NCBI RefSeq assembly: GCF_016055185.1
Contig: NZ_JAECVR010000013.1
Location: 1 to 64,000 of the forward strand
Length of the DNA stretch: 64,000 nucleotides
DNA from: Paenactinomyces guangxiensis
Lineage (GTDB): Bacteria > Bacillota > Bacilli > Thermoactinomycetales > Thermoactinomycetaceae
Reading direction: 5' to 3'
Both the position numbers and the translations under genes were made by a program. Shown here piece by piece: positions 35,218 to 44,575 of the stretch. Position 1 is the stretch's first letter; each line of letters opens with the position of its first letter. Under the pieces are notes generated by a model. It saw only the letters and a program-made list of their open reading frames with translations. It did no database searches and was not told where the DNA came from.

Positions 35218-36576
35218 ATGCTGAGTATGATTGGCCTGTTTGCCGGTTTGATATTACTAATATACATGACGATGCGCGGGATCAATATTATTATTGCCGC
35301 TCTTGCCAGTGCTGTGGTTGTTGCCGCAGCCGGGGGACTGAATCTGGAAGAAGCCCTGACCAAACACTATATGACCGGATTTACCGGATATTTTGCCTCC
35401 TGGTTTTTAATTTTCCTGTTTGGCGCCATTTTTGGAAAAGTAATGGAGGATACCGGGGCAGCCGATGCCATTGCCGACTGGGTAAAACGGAGACTCGGGG
35501 CTTCAAGGGCTGTTCTCGCCGTAGTGGCGGCATGTGCCATTATGACATACGGGGGAGTCAGCCTGTTTGTCGTCGGATTTTCGGTTTATCCGATTGCAGT
35601 GGCCTTATTCCGCGATGCCAACCTTCCGCACCGGTTTATTCCTGCGGCCATGGTTTTTGGCTCCGTTTCCTTTACCATGACTTCGCCCGGTTCCCCCGAG
35701 ATTCAGAATCTGATTCCGACAAAATTTTTCGGCACCGATCCGACTGCCGGAGGGTTCATCGGAATCATGATCGGGATTTTGATTATGGTTTCCGGCGGTT
35801 TCTATCTAAAACGGGCGGTACAAAAAGCGGTCGCTAACGGAGAAACCTTCTCTCTTCCCAATCAACAGACATCTGCTCCCCAAAATACTCACGGCAAGTC
35901 CGCGGAGGAATCGGCTTCGGCCCTTGAGAGCGGGGAGAAATCAGGGAAAACGATCAGAAATCTTCCCCATATTGTATTTGCACTACTGCCGTTGGTTTCA
36001 GTTATCGCAATTCTGAATATACTGGCAAAATTTATGTCATCGACCGGGGCAGCGCTAATCTCTCTTGTCACAGGTATTGGCCTGGGCTGGATTCTGATGT
36101 GGAAACATGTCCAAAAGTTCTGGGGTTCGCTGGCAACAGGATCTCAGGACGCACTGATTGCCGCCGCCAACACATGTGCTGTAGTGGGATTTGGCAGTGT
36201 AGCGGCCAAAGTGCCCGCTTTTAACTCTGTCGTCGACTCTCTGGTCAACATCCCGGGTTCAGAATTGCTCGGCCTCGGAATTGCGGTCACATTAATTTGC
36301 GGAATGACCGGATCAGCTTCCGGCGGATTGGGGATTGCCCTTCCGATTCTGGCACCGATTTATATGGCAAAAGGGATTGATCCGAACGCGATGCACCGGG
36401 TTGCTACCCTGGCATCAGGGGGATTGGACTCTCTTCCGCACAACGGATATATCGTCACCACCATTCGCGCGATTTGTAATGAATCCCATAAACGGGCCTA
36501 TGGGCCAATCTTTATTCTCAGCGTTGTCATTCCGCTGACTGCGATGTTCCTGGCCATTATTTTGTTTTCCATCTGA
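35218..36576 (+). CDS. GntP-family permease, possible hydroxybutyrate importer
   Basis: A 452-residue, twelve-segment permease of the GntP/YxjC type. It has GKVMEDTGAADAIADWVKRR, MTSPGSPEIQNLIPTKFFG and the late SASGGLGIALPILAPIYM with GLDSLPHNGYIVTTI. The loop differs from the PPTPGP loop of the two other paralogues in the window, which points to another substrate class. With 3-hydroxybutyrate dehydrogenase two genes upstream, import of 3-hydroxybutyrate or a similar acid is likely. GGGGAGGG precedes ATG 35218, 36 bases after the alcohol dehydrogenase stop. Confidence 0.88.
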   Translation: MLSMIGLFAGLILLIYMTMRGINIIIAALASAVVVAAAGGLNLEEALTKHYMTGFTGYFASWFLIFLFGAIFGKVMEDTGAADAIADWVKRRLGASRAVLAVVAACAIMTYGGVSLFVVGFSVYPIAVALFRDANLPHRFIPAAMVFGSVSFTMTSPGSPEIQNLIPTKFFGTDPTAGGFIGIMIGILIMVSGGFYLKRAVQKAVANGETFSLPNQQTSAPQNTHGKSAEESASALESGEKSGKTIRNLPHIVFALLPLVSVIAILNILAKFMSSTGAALISLVTGIGLGWILMWKHVQKFWGSLATGSQDALIAAANTCAVVGFGSVAAKVPAFNSVVDSLVNIPGSELLGLGIAVTLICGMTGSASGGLGIALPILAPIYMAKGIDPNAMHRVATLASGGLDSLPHNGYIVTTIRAICNESHKRAYGPIFILSVVIPLTAMFLAIILFSI

Positions 36577-36580
36577 ATCA

Positions 36581-36625
36581 AGCCCAAAAATTCCCCGCCA
36601 ATGAGAGACGGGGAGTTTTTGGGCC
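36581..36625. terminator. Bidirectional terminator
   Basis: The arms 36581-36597 and 36609-36624 pair over about 16 bases with one mismatch and contain T5/A5 runs at both sides. It lies between the convergent permease and esterase genes. Confidence 0.85.
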
Positions 36626-36653
36626 TTGCTTTTAAAAAAGAGTGAGAAACCCT

Positions 36654-37649
36654 CTAGTTTTTTGGATGGTTCTGAAAGAAATTCCACATCATCTTGCTGG
36701 CCTCAGGACCTGTTGGATCTGTATAGGTGCCCGTGTAAGTGCCACCGGACCAGGCATGCCCCATCCCGTTTACTATAATCTTTTCCATCACAATGTTGCC
36801 AGCCTGGTCTTTGTAAACAGACCGCGTGTAAGACCTTCCGCCTGTCACTTGCCCGTTTTCAACCTGGTCTGCGTGATCATCAATATTGTTGTTGTCACTC
36901 CCGTCAGAAACACGGTCATTGGTCTGTGCCCACTGGGAAATGACCTGGTGTCCATTGACCGGATAAACGGTATAGTCACTGGTGCCGTGGAAGGCGATGA
37001 CTGGAACCACACGTGCGTAGCTTCCCATGGCTTGATAGGCACGATTCCCCTGCTGGACCGGATCGGGACCTCCATTCATCATCACTGTCCAGGCAGTCAG
37101 AGAGCTGGTTGCCGCTTTATATTCGAGTCCTGAACTCACTCCGACGGCGGCAAACATGTCCGGATAAGCAGCCCCCATGATGACGCTCATGGCTCCGCCG
37201 GCTGATAATCCTCCCACATAGACACGGTCGCTGTCGACAGAATAGCTTTCTTTAATATGATTGACAACCCGGGCAATAGAGGCAGGTTCCCCGCTCCCGC
37301 GTGACTGGTGCAGCGGGTCAAACCAGTTCCAGCACTTACTCAGGTTGGCTGAATAAGGCTGGTCGGGATAAGCCACCAGGAAGTGATACTGCTCAGCATA
37401 TTGGTTCATTTCGGTGCCGGCCGCAAAATTGTCGGGATTCTGTGCACATCCGTGCAGCATCACCACGAGTGGCAAAGGAGTCTCTGGAGTGTACCCACTT
37501 GGAATATATAATTTATAGGTGCGTCCGTCGGTTGAGGTTTTAGTGAGAAAGCTGGAAGCATGTGCTTGATGAAAGGTGGGTATGACGCTGAGAACCAAAC
37601 TCAAGGAGATGACGATGGAAGAAAATGTAATCCAACGAGCCATTTTCAC
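36654..37649 (-). CDS. Secreted PHB-depolymerase-family esterase
   Basis: A 331-residue exported alpha/beta hydrolase of the LpqC/PHB-depolymerase type. After a signal peptide (VLSVIPTFHQAHA-S) comes the oxyanion loop LVVMLHGCAQNPDNFA, the nucleophile in GGLSAGGAMS (Ser149), Asp225 in HGTSDYTVYP and His298 in NGMGHAWSGG, a complete triad. Relatives depolymerise poly-3-hydroxybutyrate or act on acetylxylan and feruloyl esters. Facing a 3-hydroxybutyrate dehydrogenase and permease, release of hydroxybutyrate from polymer outside the cell is the best fit. No starch-like or substrate-binding domain is fused. Confidence 0.85.
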   Translation of the reverse strand: MKMARWITFSSIVISLSLVLSVIPTFHQAHASSFLTKTSTDGRTYKLYIPSGYTPETPLPLVVMLHGCAQNPDNFAAGTEMNQYAEQYHFLVAYPDQPYSANLSKCWNWFDPLHQSRGSGEPASIARVVNHIKESYSVDSDRVYVGGLSAGGAMSVIMGAAYPDMFAAVGVSSGLEYKAATSSLTAWTVMMNGGPDPVQQGNRAYQAMGSYARVVPVIAFHGTSDYTVYPVNGHQVISQWAQTNDRVSDGSDNNNIDDHADQVENGQVTGGRSYTRSVYKDQAGNIVMEKIIVNGMGHAWSGGTYTGTYTDPTGPEASKMMWNFFQNHPKN

Positions 37650-37714
37650 AACTCTCCACCTCTTCTGGTATTGTTTGAATCATTTCAATGATAACAGGGA
37701 TTGGAAACAAAACA

Positions 37715-37777
37715 GTTACAGACAAGTTGCAGCCAATCGGGGATTGTAACCTGTTTGCAACCTCTTCCTTTTATGTT
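37715..37777 (+). promoter_or_regulatory. SARP-type direct repeats and promoter of the ligase gene
   Basis: TGTAAC (37745-37750) and TGCAAC (37756-37761) form a direct repeat with an 11-base period. Nine bases after the second heptamer (TGCAACC) lies a -10-like TATGTT (37772-37777). A second 11-base-period pair on the opposite strand (37715-37720 and 37726-37731) has the same core. SARP/BTAD activators bind such heptamer repeats close to the -10 box. The regulator is encoded by the next gene but one. Confidence 0.6.
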
Positions 37778-37817
37778 GAATGAAAAAGACGAAGATCTTT
37801 ACTGGGAGAGATGAAAG

Positions 37818-39305
37818 ATGAGTTGGGTGGTAGATTGGTTGGAGAGCAGAGCCCGTTTAACGCCGGATCGTATCGCCATCGTTGATGCCCAGACGGGGAA
37901 GCGATGGAGCTATGGCCAGTTAAACCACCGGGCGATTCGGTTGGCTTCTGCTTTGGATGCACAAGGGGTTCGATTTGGAGATCGTGTTGCGATTCTTTCT
38001 CCCAACCATGTTGCTTACTTTGATCTGTTGTTTGCCTGTGCCAAGACCGGGGCTATTTTTGTTCCGCTCAACTGGCGCCTTTCCTTACCGGAACTGAAGG
38101 AGATTGTGCTGGATTGTACACCGAAGTCGATCCTCTACCATTCTCAATTTAAAAAAGAGGTGAAATGTCTCCCCATTTCTTTTCGAAGCAGTCTGGATGA
38201 ACTGGAACTGGAATATACACAAACACAACCAAAAACCGTTCAAATACCGGTAAAACAAAAGATGACAGATCCGTGGATGATCCTCTATACCGGGGGAACG
38301 ACAGGCAAACCCAAAGGGGTTGTGATCACTCATAAGGCGGCTTTCTGGAATGCGATGAATACGCAACTCAGCTGGGGCCTCACAGCCGAAGATACGACTC
38401 CGGTTTATCTGCCTATGTTCCATTCCGGCGGATTAAATGCGCTTTCGCTCCCGCTTTTATACATTGGAGGAACGATAGTGATTGGCGGAAAGTTTGAGGT
38501 TGAAAAGGCAATCGACGTGATCGAGAAGGAGCGGTGTACGATTGCTTTAATGGTGCCGACCATGTATCATCTTATGGTTCAATCCTCGCATTTTACTGCC
38601 TCCCGCTTTCCGGCGATGCGGGTCTTTCTCTCCGGGGGAGCTCCGTGTCCGCTTTCTGTTTATCAAGCGTTTGCGCAAAAAGGGATTCCTTTTAAGGAAG
38701 GGTATGGCCTGACCGAAGCAGGCCCCAATAATTTTCAGATTGACCCTGAAACCGCCGCAACCAAGAGGGGTTCGGTGGGGGTACCGATGTTTTTTAACCA
38801 GATTCAGCTGGTCTCGGAAGGCCAAATCGTCAATCAAACCGGAGAGGTGGGGGAAATCTGGATTCGGGGCGGTCATTTGTTTGCATATTACTGGAATAAC
38901 CCGGAGGCGACCGGGGATGCCTGGGTGGATGGCTGGTTCCGCACCGGAGACTTGGGCAAACGGGATCTTGACGGTTATTATTATATTGTAGGGAGAAAAA
39001 AAGATATGATCGTCACTGGCGGAGAAAATGTATATCCTCTGGAAGTAGAGCAAGTGTTGGGAGACCATCCCGATGTGAGTGAAGTTAGTGTAGTAGGGTT
39101 GCCGGATGACCATTGGGGAGAAGTGGTCGCCGCCGTTGTGGTGGCCTGTGCCGGGAAAACGCTGACACCGGCACAATTACAGGCATACTGTGCCACCCGC
39201 CTGGGACGATATAAAGTCCCCAAGAAAATCTATCTGGCGGATGAACTGCCGAAGACGCCGGTAGGCAAAATTGATAAGAAAGGAATCGTGCAAAAGTATG
39301 GTTAA
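37818..39305 (+). CDS. AMP-dependent acyl-CoA ligase
   Basis: A 495-residue adenylate-forming enzyme that makes acyl-CoA from a free acid. All motifs are canonical: the phosphate loop YTGGTTGKPKGV near residue 156, YGLTEAG, the FRTGDLG Asp, the A8 hinge GRKKDMIVTGGENVYPLEVE, and the A10 Lys in TPVGKIDKK. It is the first gene of the cluster. Its stop overlaps the regulator start by eight bases. Since the cluster also has a Liv-type importer, this enzyme probably activates the imported acid. Length and the absence of an extended N-terminus fit medium-chain or aromatic acids better than very long chains, but the substrate is unknown. Confidence 0.9.
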   Translation: MSWVVDWLESRARLTPDRIAIVDAQTGKRWSYGQLNHRAIRLASALDAQGVRFGDRVAILSPNHVAYFDLLFACAKTGAIFVPLNWRLSLPELKEIVLDCTPKSILYHSQFKKEVKCLPISFRSSLDELELEYTQTQPKTVQIPVKQKMTDPWMILYTGGTTGKPKGVVITHKAAFWNAMNTQLSWGLTAEDTTPVYLPMFHSGGLNALSLPLLYIGGTIVIGGKFEVEKAIDVIEKERCTIALMVPTMYHLMVQSSHFTASRFPAMRVFLSGGAPCPLSVYQAFAQKGIPFKEGYGLTEAGPNNFQIDPETAATKRGSVGVPMFFNQIQLVSEGQIVNQTGEVGEIWIRGGHLFAYYWNNPEATGDAWVDGWFRTGDLGKRDLDGYYYIVGRKKDMIVTGGENVYPLEVEQVLGDHPDVSEVSVVGLPDDHWGEVVAAVVVACAGKTLTPAQLQAYCATRLGRYKVPKKIYLADELPKTPVGKIDKKGIVQKYG

Positions 39306-42300
39306 GAGTGCGGGAGTTATCTTTACCAAAATCGTTTGCCCTGTCATCAATTCCCGCGTTCTGCGGCGTGCCTCGCTGGTGAAAAATCTGAAGAGCGGGA
39401 TCAGTCATCCTGTACTCCTGGTTCATGCACCCACCGGTTATGGGAAGACGACGGCTGTCGCTTCTTTTTTGCAGGATGAACAGATAGAAGCATGCTGGTA
39501 TCGCCTGACAGAGGAAGATGTGGAATGGACCCGCTTTTGCCGTTATCTTGTCTGTTCATTGCGCAGACGTTTTCCTTCGTTTGGTGACGAGTTATTGCAA
39601 TACCTGGAATGCTGTGCTCCCGATGATCAAACGCAACTGGAACTCTTTTATGAGATGTGGGTGAATCATCTTGCTGATCTGCACCAAGAGGTGTTATTAA
39701 TCCTTGACGATTATCACCTCGCCCCGCATTCCTCGCTCATTCAAAGCTGGATGGAGCGTTTCTTGCAGACCATGCCCTCGGGATTTCATCTGGTAATCAT
39801 CACCCGGGATATTCCCGGATGGGATGAACTCGTAACAATGAAAGTAAAAGGAAGACTGGTTGAGATCACACAAAGAGATCTTTCCTGGTCAGAAGAAGAG
39901 ATTCATGTTTATTTCACAGACTATTGTCAAACCGAACCTTCGCAACACGATCTGCAAACGATTTGCCGTGCCACGCTCGGCTGGCCCGTCGCCGTTCGCC
40001 TGATGGCTGAGGCAGTTTCACAACAAAGGGGGCTTAACCCCCTTTTGGACAGCCATTCTCCCTTCATTCAGGATTTGTTTGCTTATCTGAGGGTGGAAGT
40101 ATGGAACAAGCTACCTTTGCGAGTTCAGCGGTTGCTGGAAGAAATATGTATGCTGGGGACTTTTTCAAAACAGCTATACAGAGAGGTTTTTGGAGCAGAT
40201 CCTGAACCGGGGTGGTGGCTCGAGATCGAGCGGAGAAACCTTTTTCTGCTTCGGAAACAGGGGGAGAAAGAGGAGTTTCATCCTTTGTTCCGGCAGTTTG
40301 TAAAAGGCCAATTAAGACAGAGAGCCGAGGAGTTCATCCGCATGCAACGGTTGCTGGTTAAGCATGATTGCCGCACCGGAGCTTATGAGCAGGCAATTCA
40401 ACGATTGCAAGAAGACGGGGATAATGAAATGCTGGCAGAGGCTCTTGTTGGGGGAGGGCGCCAATGGCTGGAACAAGGGCAGCTGGAAAAGTTGGAAAAA
40501 GAACTGAAGCGATTGCCGGATGAATGGAAAGACCGCTATTACAAACTATGGATTTATGAGGGAGAAATGAATCGTTACCGCTGTCACTATGACAGGGCGA
40601 TCGTCTGTTACCGGAGGGCCGAACGACTTGCCCGGCAAAAGGATGACCCGCTTGGCCAAAGTTTGGGATTAGAAGGACAGGCACGAATATACCTGGATAC
40701 CATCCAACCGGGTAAAGCGGAATATTTTCTGCAGTGTGCCATCCAATTGTTGGATGGTTTGGAGCCCTATGAAGAAGATAAGGAACGTTTGCAAAGTTTA
40801 ATTGCGGAAAATTTTGTTAACATTGGCCGGGTCGAGGATGCGGACCGCTGGCTGGAGCAAAGACGGGAAATCAATTCCAAATATATTGAAAAGGAACTGG
40901 AGGTGCGCCTTCTGTTGCGGACCGGCCGGTTACAGCGGGCCAAACAGATTCTGGAGAAAAAGAAACGCGAAGAATATTCGGAAAGATCCCAATTGTTGCC
41001 CCGCTCGCATCGTGAAACCAATTTGTTGTTGTCTTTGGTCGACTGCTTGATGGGGGAACCTGATCAGGCGAAAAAATTGGCGGAAGCCGGGATTATGCAG
41101 GGAGTCGGATGCCAGGTTCCCTTTGTGGAGGCGTGTGGATGGATGCGCATGGGGCATGCGGTGCAACTGATCTCCAACTATGAGCGCAGACTGGCCGCGG
41201 AATGTTACCAGACGGCGCTGGAATTGATGGAAGATTTGCGGTTGGGGCGGGGAAAGGCTGAACCATTGATGGGGTTGTCGCTTTTGTACGGACGTGAAGG
41301 TGCTGTTGATCTGGCTGCTTTTTATGGACAGCAGGCGCTGACGGAAACAGAAAGTGTCAAAGACCGGTGGTTGTCAACGATGATTCGGCTCGGACTGGGG
41401 ATTGCGGCTTATTATGGTGAACAATGGCGGGAAGCAGCACGTTTCTTTTCCGAATGCCACGAGGGTTTTGTCCGCTGTGGGGACCGTTATTTTATGACAG
41501 TCACTCTGTTATGGCAAGCTTTAACGGCATTTGAGACGGAGGATGAATCCACTTTTTTGAAGAGTATGGAACAACTGATCAAGATGATGCAAACAGGGGG
41601 GTATGAATACCTCGTACAAAAGCGCACCCTGTTTGGTCCCCGGGATATCCAGAAGTGGGCTCAGCTTCTTCTGTTTGCCCAAACGAAGGGAATCGAAGAT
41701 CATTATGTTTCTTTCTTATTGTCGGAGATGGGATTTCACAACGTTTCGTCCCATCCTGGCTATACGTTGCGAATTCAGACACTGGGAGATTTTCGCGTCT
41801 GGTTGGGCGACGATGAAGTAGGAATGAAAGACTGGCAAAGGGGAAAGGCGAAAGAACTGTTTCAATTGCTTTTAACAAGAAGGCAATCGATGCTGACCAA
41901 AGAAGAGATCTGTACTCTGTTATGGTCGGACGCGGATCCTAAATCCGCTGCGCGCGATTTCAAAGTAGCCCTCAATGCGTTGAACAATGCTTTAGAACCG
42001 AAGCGTTCGGCCCGATCTGCCTCTTTTTTCATACAGCGGCAAGGCTCCCTGTATGGATTTAATCTGACATCAGGATTTGAGATGGATGCGGTGGAGTTTG
42101 AACGCCTCATCCAGGATGGGCTCAAAGAGAAGGATATCACCAAACTGCAGAGCGGGTTAGAGTTATACCGGGGAAGTTATCTGCCCGAGCGAAGATATGA
42201 AGATTGGTGTTTTGAGGAAAGAGAACGGCTGCAATCTCTATTTATCCGGGGAGCGGAGCAGCTGGCACAAATTCAGGTAGAGCAAAAAGAGATTGATTCC

Positions 42301-42519
42301 GCGATTCACTGGTGTGAGCGAATTTTACAGGAGGATGCTTGCTGGGAAGAGGCATACCGGTTGCTGATGTACTGTTTTTATCAGAAAAACAACCGGCCCC
42401 AGGCAATCAAGCAGTATCAGAAGTGCCGCGATATGCTGCAGAAAGAGCTCGGGGTTGCGCCCATGCCAAAAACAGAAGAACTTTTTCTGCAAATGATGCA
42501 AGGAAACATGATTGTGTAA
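39298..42519 (+). CDS. MalT-like ATPase regulator with SARP-type wHTH-BTAD end
   Basis: A 1073-residue STAND-class transcription regulator. The P-loop APTGYGKTT lies at residues 44-52 and Walker B EVLLILDDYH at 131-140. A long array of helical TPR-like repeats covers about 380-800. The DNA-binding end is a winged helix starting LGDFRVWLGDDEVGM (about 825) with LTKEEICTLLWSD, followed by a bacterial transcriptional activator domain from about 930 (YRGSYLPERRYEDW, AIKQYQKCRDMLQKELG). This is SARP-like DNA binding at the C-terminus rather than the LuxR helix-turn-helix of MalT. It probably senses an inducer acid or acyl-CoA and activates the two promoters carrying 11-base repeats. ATG 39298 is preferred over TTG 39271. 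Confidence 0.85.
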   Translation: MVKSAGVIFTKIVCPVINSRVLRRASLVKNLKSGISHPVLLVHAPTGYGKTTAVASFLQDEQIEACWYRLTEEDVEWTRFCRYLVCSLRRRFPSFGDELLQYLECCAPDDQTQLELFYEMWVNHLADLHQEVLLILDDYHLAPHSSLIQSWMERFLQTMPSGFHLVIITRDIPGWDELVTMKVKGRLVEITQRDLSWSEEEIHVYFTDYCQTEPSQHDLQTICRATLGWPVAVRLMAEAVSQQRGLNPLLDSHSPFIQDLFAYLRVEVWNKLPLRVQRLLEEICMLGTFSKQLYREVFGADPEPGWWLEIERRNLFLLRKQGEKEEFHPLFRQFVKGQLRQRAEEFIRMQRLLVKHDCRTGAYEQAIQRLQEDGDNEMLAEALVGGGRQWLEQGQLEKLEKELKRLPDEWKDRYYKLWIYEGEMNRYRCHYDRAIVCYRRAERLARQKDDPLGQSLGLEGQARIYLDTIQPGKAEYFLQCAIQLLDGLEPYEEDKERLQSLIAENFVNIGRVEDADRWLEQRREINSKYIEKELEVRLLLRTGRLQRAKQILEKKKREEYSERSQLLPRSHRETNLLLSLVDCLMGEPDQAKKLAEAGIMQGVGCQVPFVEACGWMRMGHAVQLISNYERRLAAECYQTALELMEDLRLGRGKAEPLMGLSLLYGREGAVDLAAFYGQQALTETESVKDRWLSTMIRLGLGIAAYYGEQWREAARFFSECHEGFVRCGDRYFMTVTLLWQALTAFETEDESTFLKSMEQLIKMMQTGGYEYLVQKRTLFGPRDIQKWAQLLLFAQTKGIEDHYVSFLLSEMGFHNVSSHPGYTLRIQTLGDFRVWLGDDEVGMKDWQRGKAKELFQLLLTRRQSMLTKEEICTLLWSDADPKSAARDFKVALNALNNALEPKRSARSASFFIQRQGSLYGFNLTSGFEMDAVEFERLIQDGLKEKDITKLQSGLELYRGSYLPERRYEDWCFEERERLQSLFIRGAEQLAQIQVEQKEIDSAIHWCERILQEDACWEEAYRLLMYCFYQKNNRPQAIKQYQKCRDMLQKELGVAPMPKTEELFLQMMQGNMIV

Positions 42520-42547
42520 CTATTCTGTAACCCTTTCAGATTAAAAT
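42515..42547 (+). promoter_or_regulatory. SARP-type direct repeats and promoter of the Liv operon
   Basis: TGTAAC occurs at 42515-42520 and 42526-42531, an 11-base period. Nine bases after the second heptamer (TGTAACC) lies TAAAAT (42542-42547) as a -10 box. The geometry is identical to the repeats ahead of the ligase gene at 37745-37777. Confidence 0.6.
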
Positions 42548-42579
42548 AGGCTGAACATGAGGGAAGGGGGATTTCAAAC

Positions 42580-43782
42580 GTGAAGCAAGGGTGGATGCGA
42601 ACTTTTCTTCTGATTCTTTCAGCTTTTGCCGTCATCCTCGTGCCTGCCTGTTCGGGCGATAAAGGAAATAGTGCCGGAGATCCGATTAAGATCGGGGTAT
42701 TAGCCTCTATGACGGGGTCCCTGGAATCGTATGGAAAACAGACGGTGAATGGATTTCAATTAGGTCTGGATTACGCCACTCAAGGGACAAGAGAGGTACA
42801 TGGCCGCAAAGTCGAAGTGATTATAGAAGATACGGAGACAAAAGCGGAGGTGGCCATTAAAAAGGCGACAAAACTTTTGGAAGAAGATCAAGTAGATATC
42901 CTGGTTGGCTCAAGCAGTTCGGCAGATACATTGGCTGTGTTGCCTTTGGCGGAAGAGTACCAAAAAGTAATGATTGTGGAACCGGCAGTGGCGGACAGCA
43001 TTACCGGAGCTGAATGGAATCGGTATATCTTTCGCACGGCCCGCAACTCTTACCAGGATGCGATTGCCGGAGCGGCGGCTATTGCCAAACCGGGAGTGAA
43101 AATTGCAACCCTGGCCCCGGACTATGCGTTTGGGCGGGATGGAGTAAAAGCTTTTAAACAGGCAGCGGAAAAATTGGGGGGCCGGGTGATACACCAGGAA
43201 TACGCCGATCCCAAGGCAACCGATTTTACCTCGCATTTGCAGAAGATTATCAATGCGAAGCCCGATTATCTGTTTGTCGTCTGGGCAGGGGCAAATACTC
43301 CCTGGAATCAGATTGCCGAGATGAAATTACAAGAACGCGGAATTAAAATATCTACGGGTGTCCCTGACCTTCCCGCATTAAAAACGATGGCGGGGCTCGT
43401 CGGAATGGAAGGATTTACAGTATATTTCCATACTCTGCCCAAGAACAAAGTAAATGACTGGCTGATCTCTGAACATAAGAAGCGATTTAACGGTCAAGTT
43501 CCCGACCTGTTTACTCCCGGTGGCATGTCAGCGGCGATCGCAGCCGTAGAGGCATTGAAAAAAACAGAGGGGGATGCAAGTGCGGATGCGCTTATTCCGG
43601 TGATGGAAGGGATGTCCTTTGAAACACCTAAGGGTACGATGATGTTCCGCAAAGAGGATCATCAAGCGTTACAAACTCTCTACGCCATTAAGCTTGAGAA
43701 GGGGACAGAATATCCCAATCCTGTCCTGATTCGTGAGCTGACCCCCGAGGAAACCGCACCGCCCGTTCTCAACAAAAAGTGA
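42580..43782 (+). CDS. Liv-type substrate-binding lipoprotein
   Basis: A 400-residue periplasmic-binding-type lipoprotein of the branched-chain amino acid/amide family. The signal peptide ends in the lipobox LVPAC. The mature part begins with IKIGVLASMTGSLESYGKQ and contains VDILVGSSSSADTLAV and LAPDYAFGRDGV, as in LivK/UrtA-like proteins. This family binds amino acids, amides, urea, aromatic acids and short acids. Its position next to an acyl-CoA ligase favours a carboxylate. GTG 42580 has GGAAGGGGG upstream. It is the first gene after a SARP-type promoter. Confidence 0.92.
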   Translation: MKQGWMRTFLLILSAFAVILVPACSGDKGNSAGDPIKIGVLASMTGSLESYGKQTVNGFQLGLDYATQGTREVHGRKVEVIIEDTETKAEVAIKKATKLLEEDQVDILVGSSSSADTLAVLPLAEEYQKVMIVEPAVADSITGAEWNRYIFRTARNSYQDAIAGAAAIAKPGVKIATLAPDYAFGRDGVKAFKQAAEKLGGRVIHQEYADPKATDFTSHLQKIINAKPDYLFVVWAGANTPWNQIAEMKLQERGIKISTGVPDLPALKTMAGLVGMEGFTVYFHTLPKNKVNDWLISEHKKRFNGQVPDLFTPGGMSAAIAAVEALKKTEGDASADALIPVMEGMSFETPKGTMMFRKEDHQALQTLYAIKLEKGTEYPNPVLIRELTPEETAPPVLNKK

Positions 43783-43798
43783 TCGAAAGGATGAGAGT

Positions 43799-44575
43799 AT
43801 GGAGCCTATTCTCAGTACCAAAGACTTGTCCATCCAATTTGGCGGTCATCTCGCGGTCAATGGCGTGAATGCAACTTTTCCTGAGAGGCGGTTCACTTCG
43901 GTGATCGGACCGAACGGGGCGGGAAAAACCACCTTTTTCAACCTTCTCAGCGGGCAAATCAAACCAACCCGGGGGAAGATTTTCTTTAAGGGAATGGATG
44001 TAACCGGTCTGTCCTCTTATAAGCGTACCCGGATGGGAATTGGACGTTCCTTTCAAATTACCGATGTATTTCCTGAACTAACTGTTTTGGAAAATGTGCG
44101 CTTAGCTGTCCAGGCCCGGGAAAAGGTTTACTACCGGATGTTTTTTTATGGGCGGAAGTACAGGCAACTGGAAGAAAAAGCGGTTTACTGGCTGAAAAAA
44201 GTGTTTCTCGATCAGAAACAGGATTTTTTAGCCAGGTACTTAACCCATGGCGAGAAGCGGAAACTGGAGATTGCCATGCTACTGGCGTTGGAAACCGATA
44301 TTCTGCTTCTGGACGAGCCGACTGCGGGGATGTCGATGGAGGAAGTTCCGGTGATTCTCGACTTGATTCGCCGTTTGAAAGAGGAACAGGAAAGAACGAT
44401 CATTCTGATTGAACACAAGATGGACATGGTTCTCGATTTATCTGACCGAGTGATTGTGTTAATGAACGGAAAGATGCTGGCAGACGGTACCCCCGAAGAG
44501 ATTTTGCAAAATGAGCTTGTCCAGTCTGCATACCTGGGAGGAAACCGGCATGATTCTCGAATTGGAACAGATTGA
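43799..44575 (+). CDS. livG: ABC transporter ATPase, LivG type
   Basis: A 258-residue ATPase of the Liv importer. It has Walker A GPNGAGKTT (37-45), an atypical signature LTHGEKRKLEIAM, and Walker B ILLLDEPTAGM. Insertions typical of LivG are present. It partners with the following LivF-type ATPase, whose start overlaps it by 26 bases. GAAAGGATGAG precedes ATG 43799. The substrate is set by the binding protein, not by this subunit. Confidence 0.93.
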   Translation: MEPILSTKDLSIQFGGHLAVNGVNATFPERRFTSVIGPNGAGKTTFFNLLSGQIKPTRGKIFFKGMDVTGLSSYKRTRMGIGRSFQITDVFPELTVLENVRLAVQAREKVYYRMFFYGRKYRQLEEKAVYWLKKVFLDQKQDFLARYLTHGEKRKLEIAMLLALETDILLLDEPTAGMSMEEVPVILDLIRRLKEEQERTIILIEHKMDMVLDLSDRVIVLMNGKMLADGTPEEILQNELVQSAYLGGNRHDSRIGTD

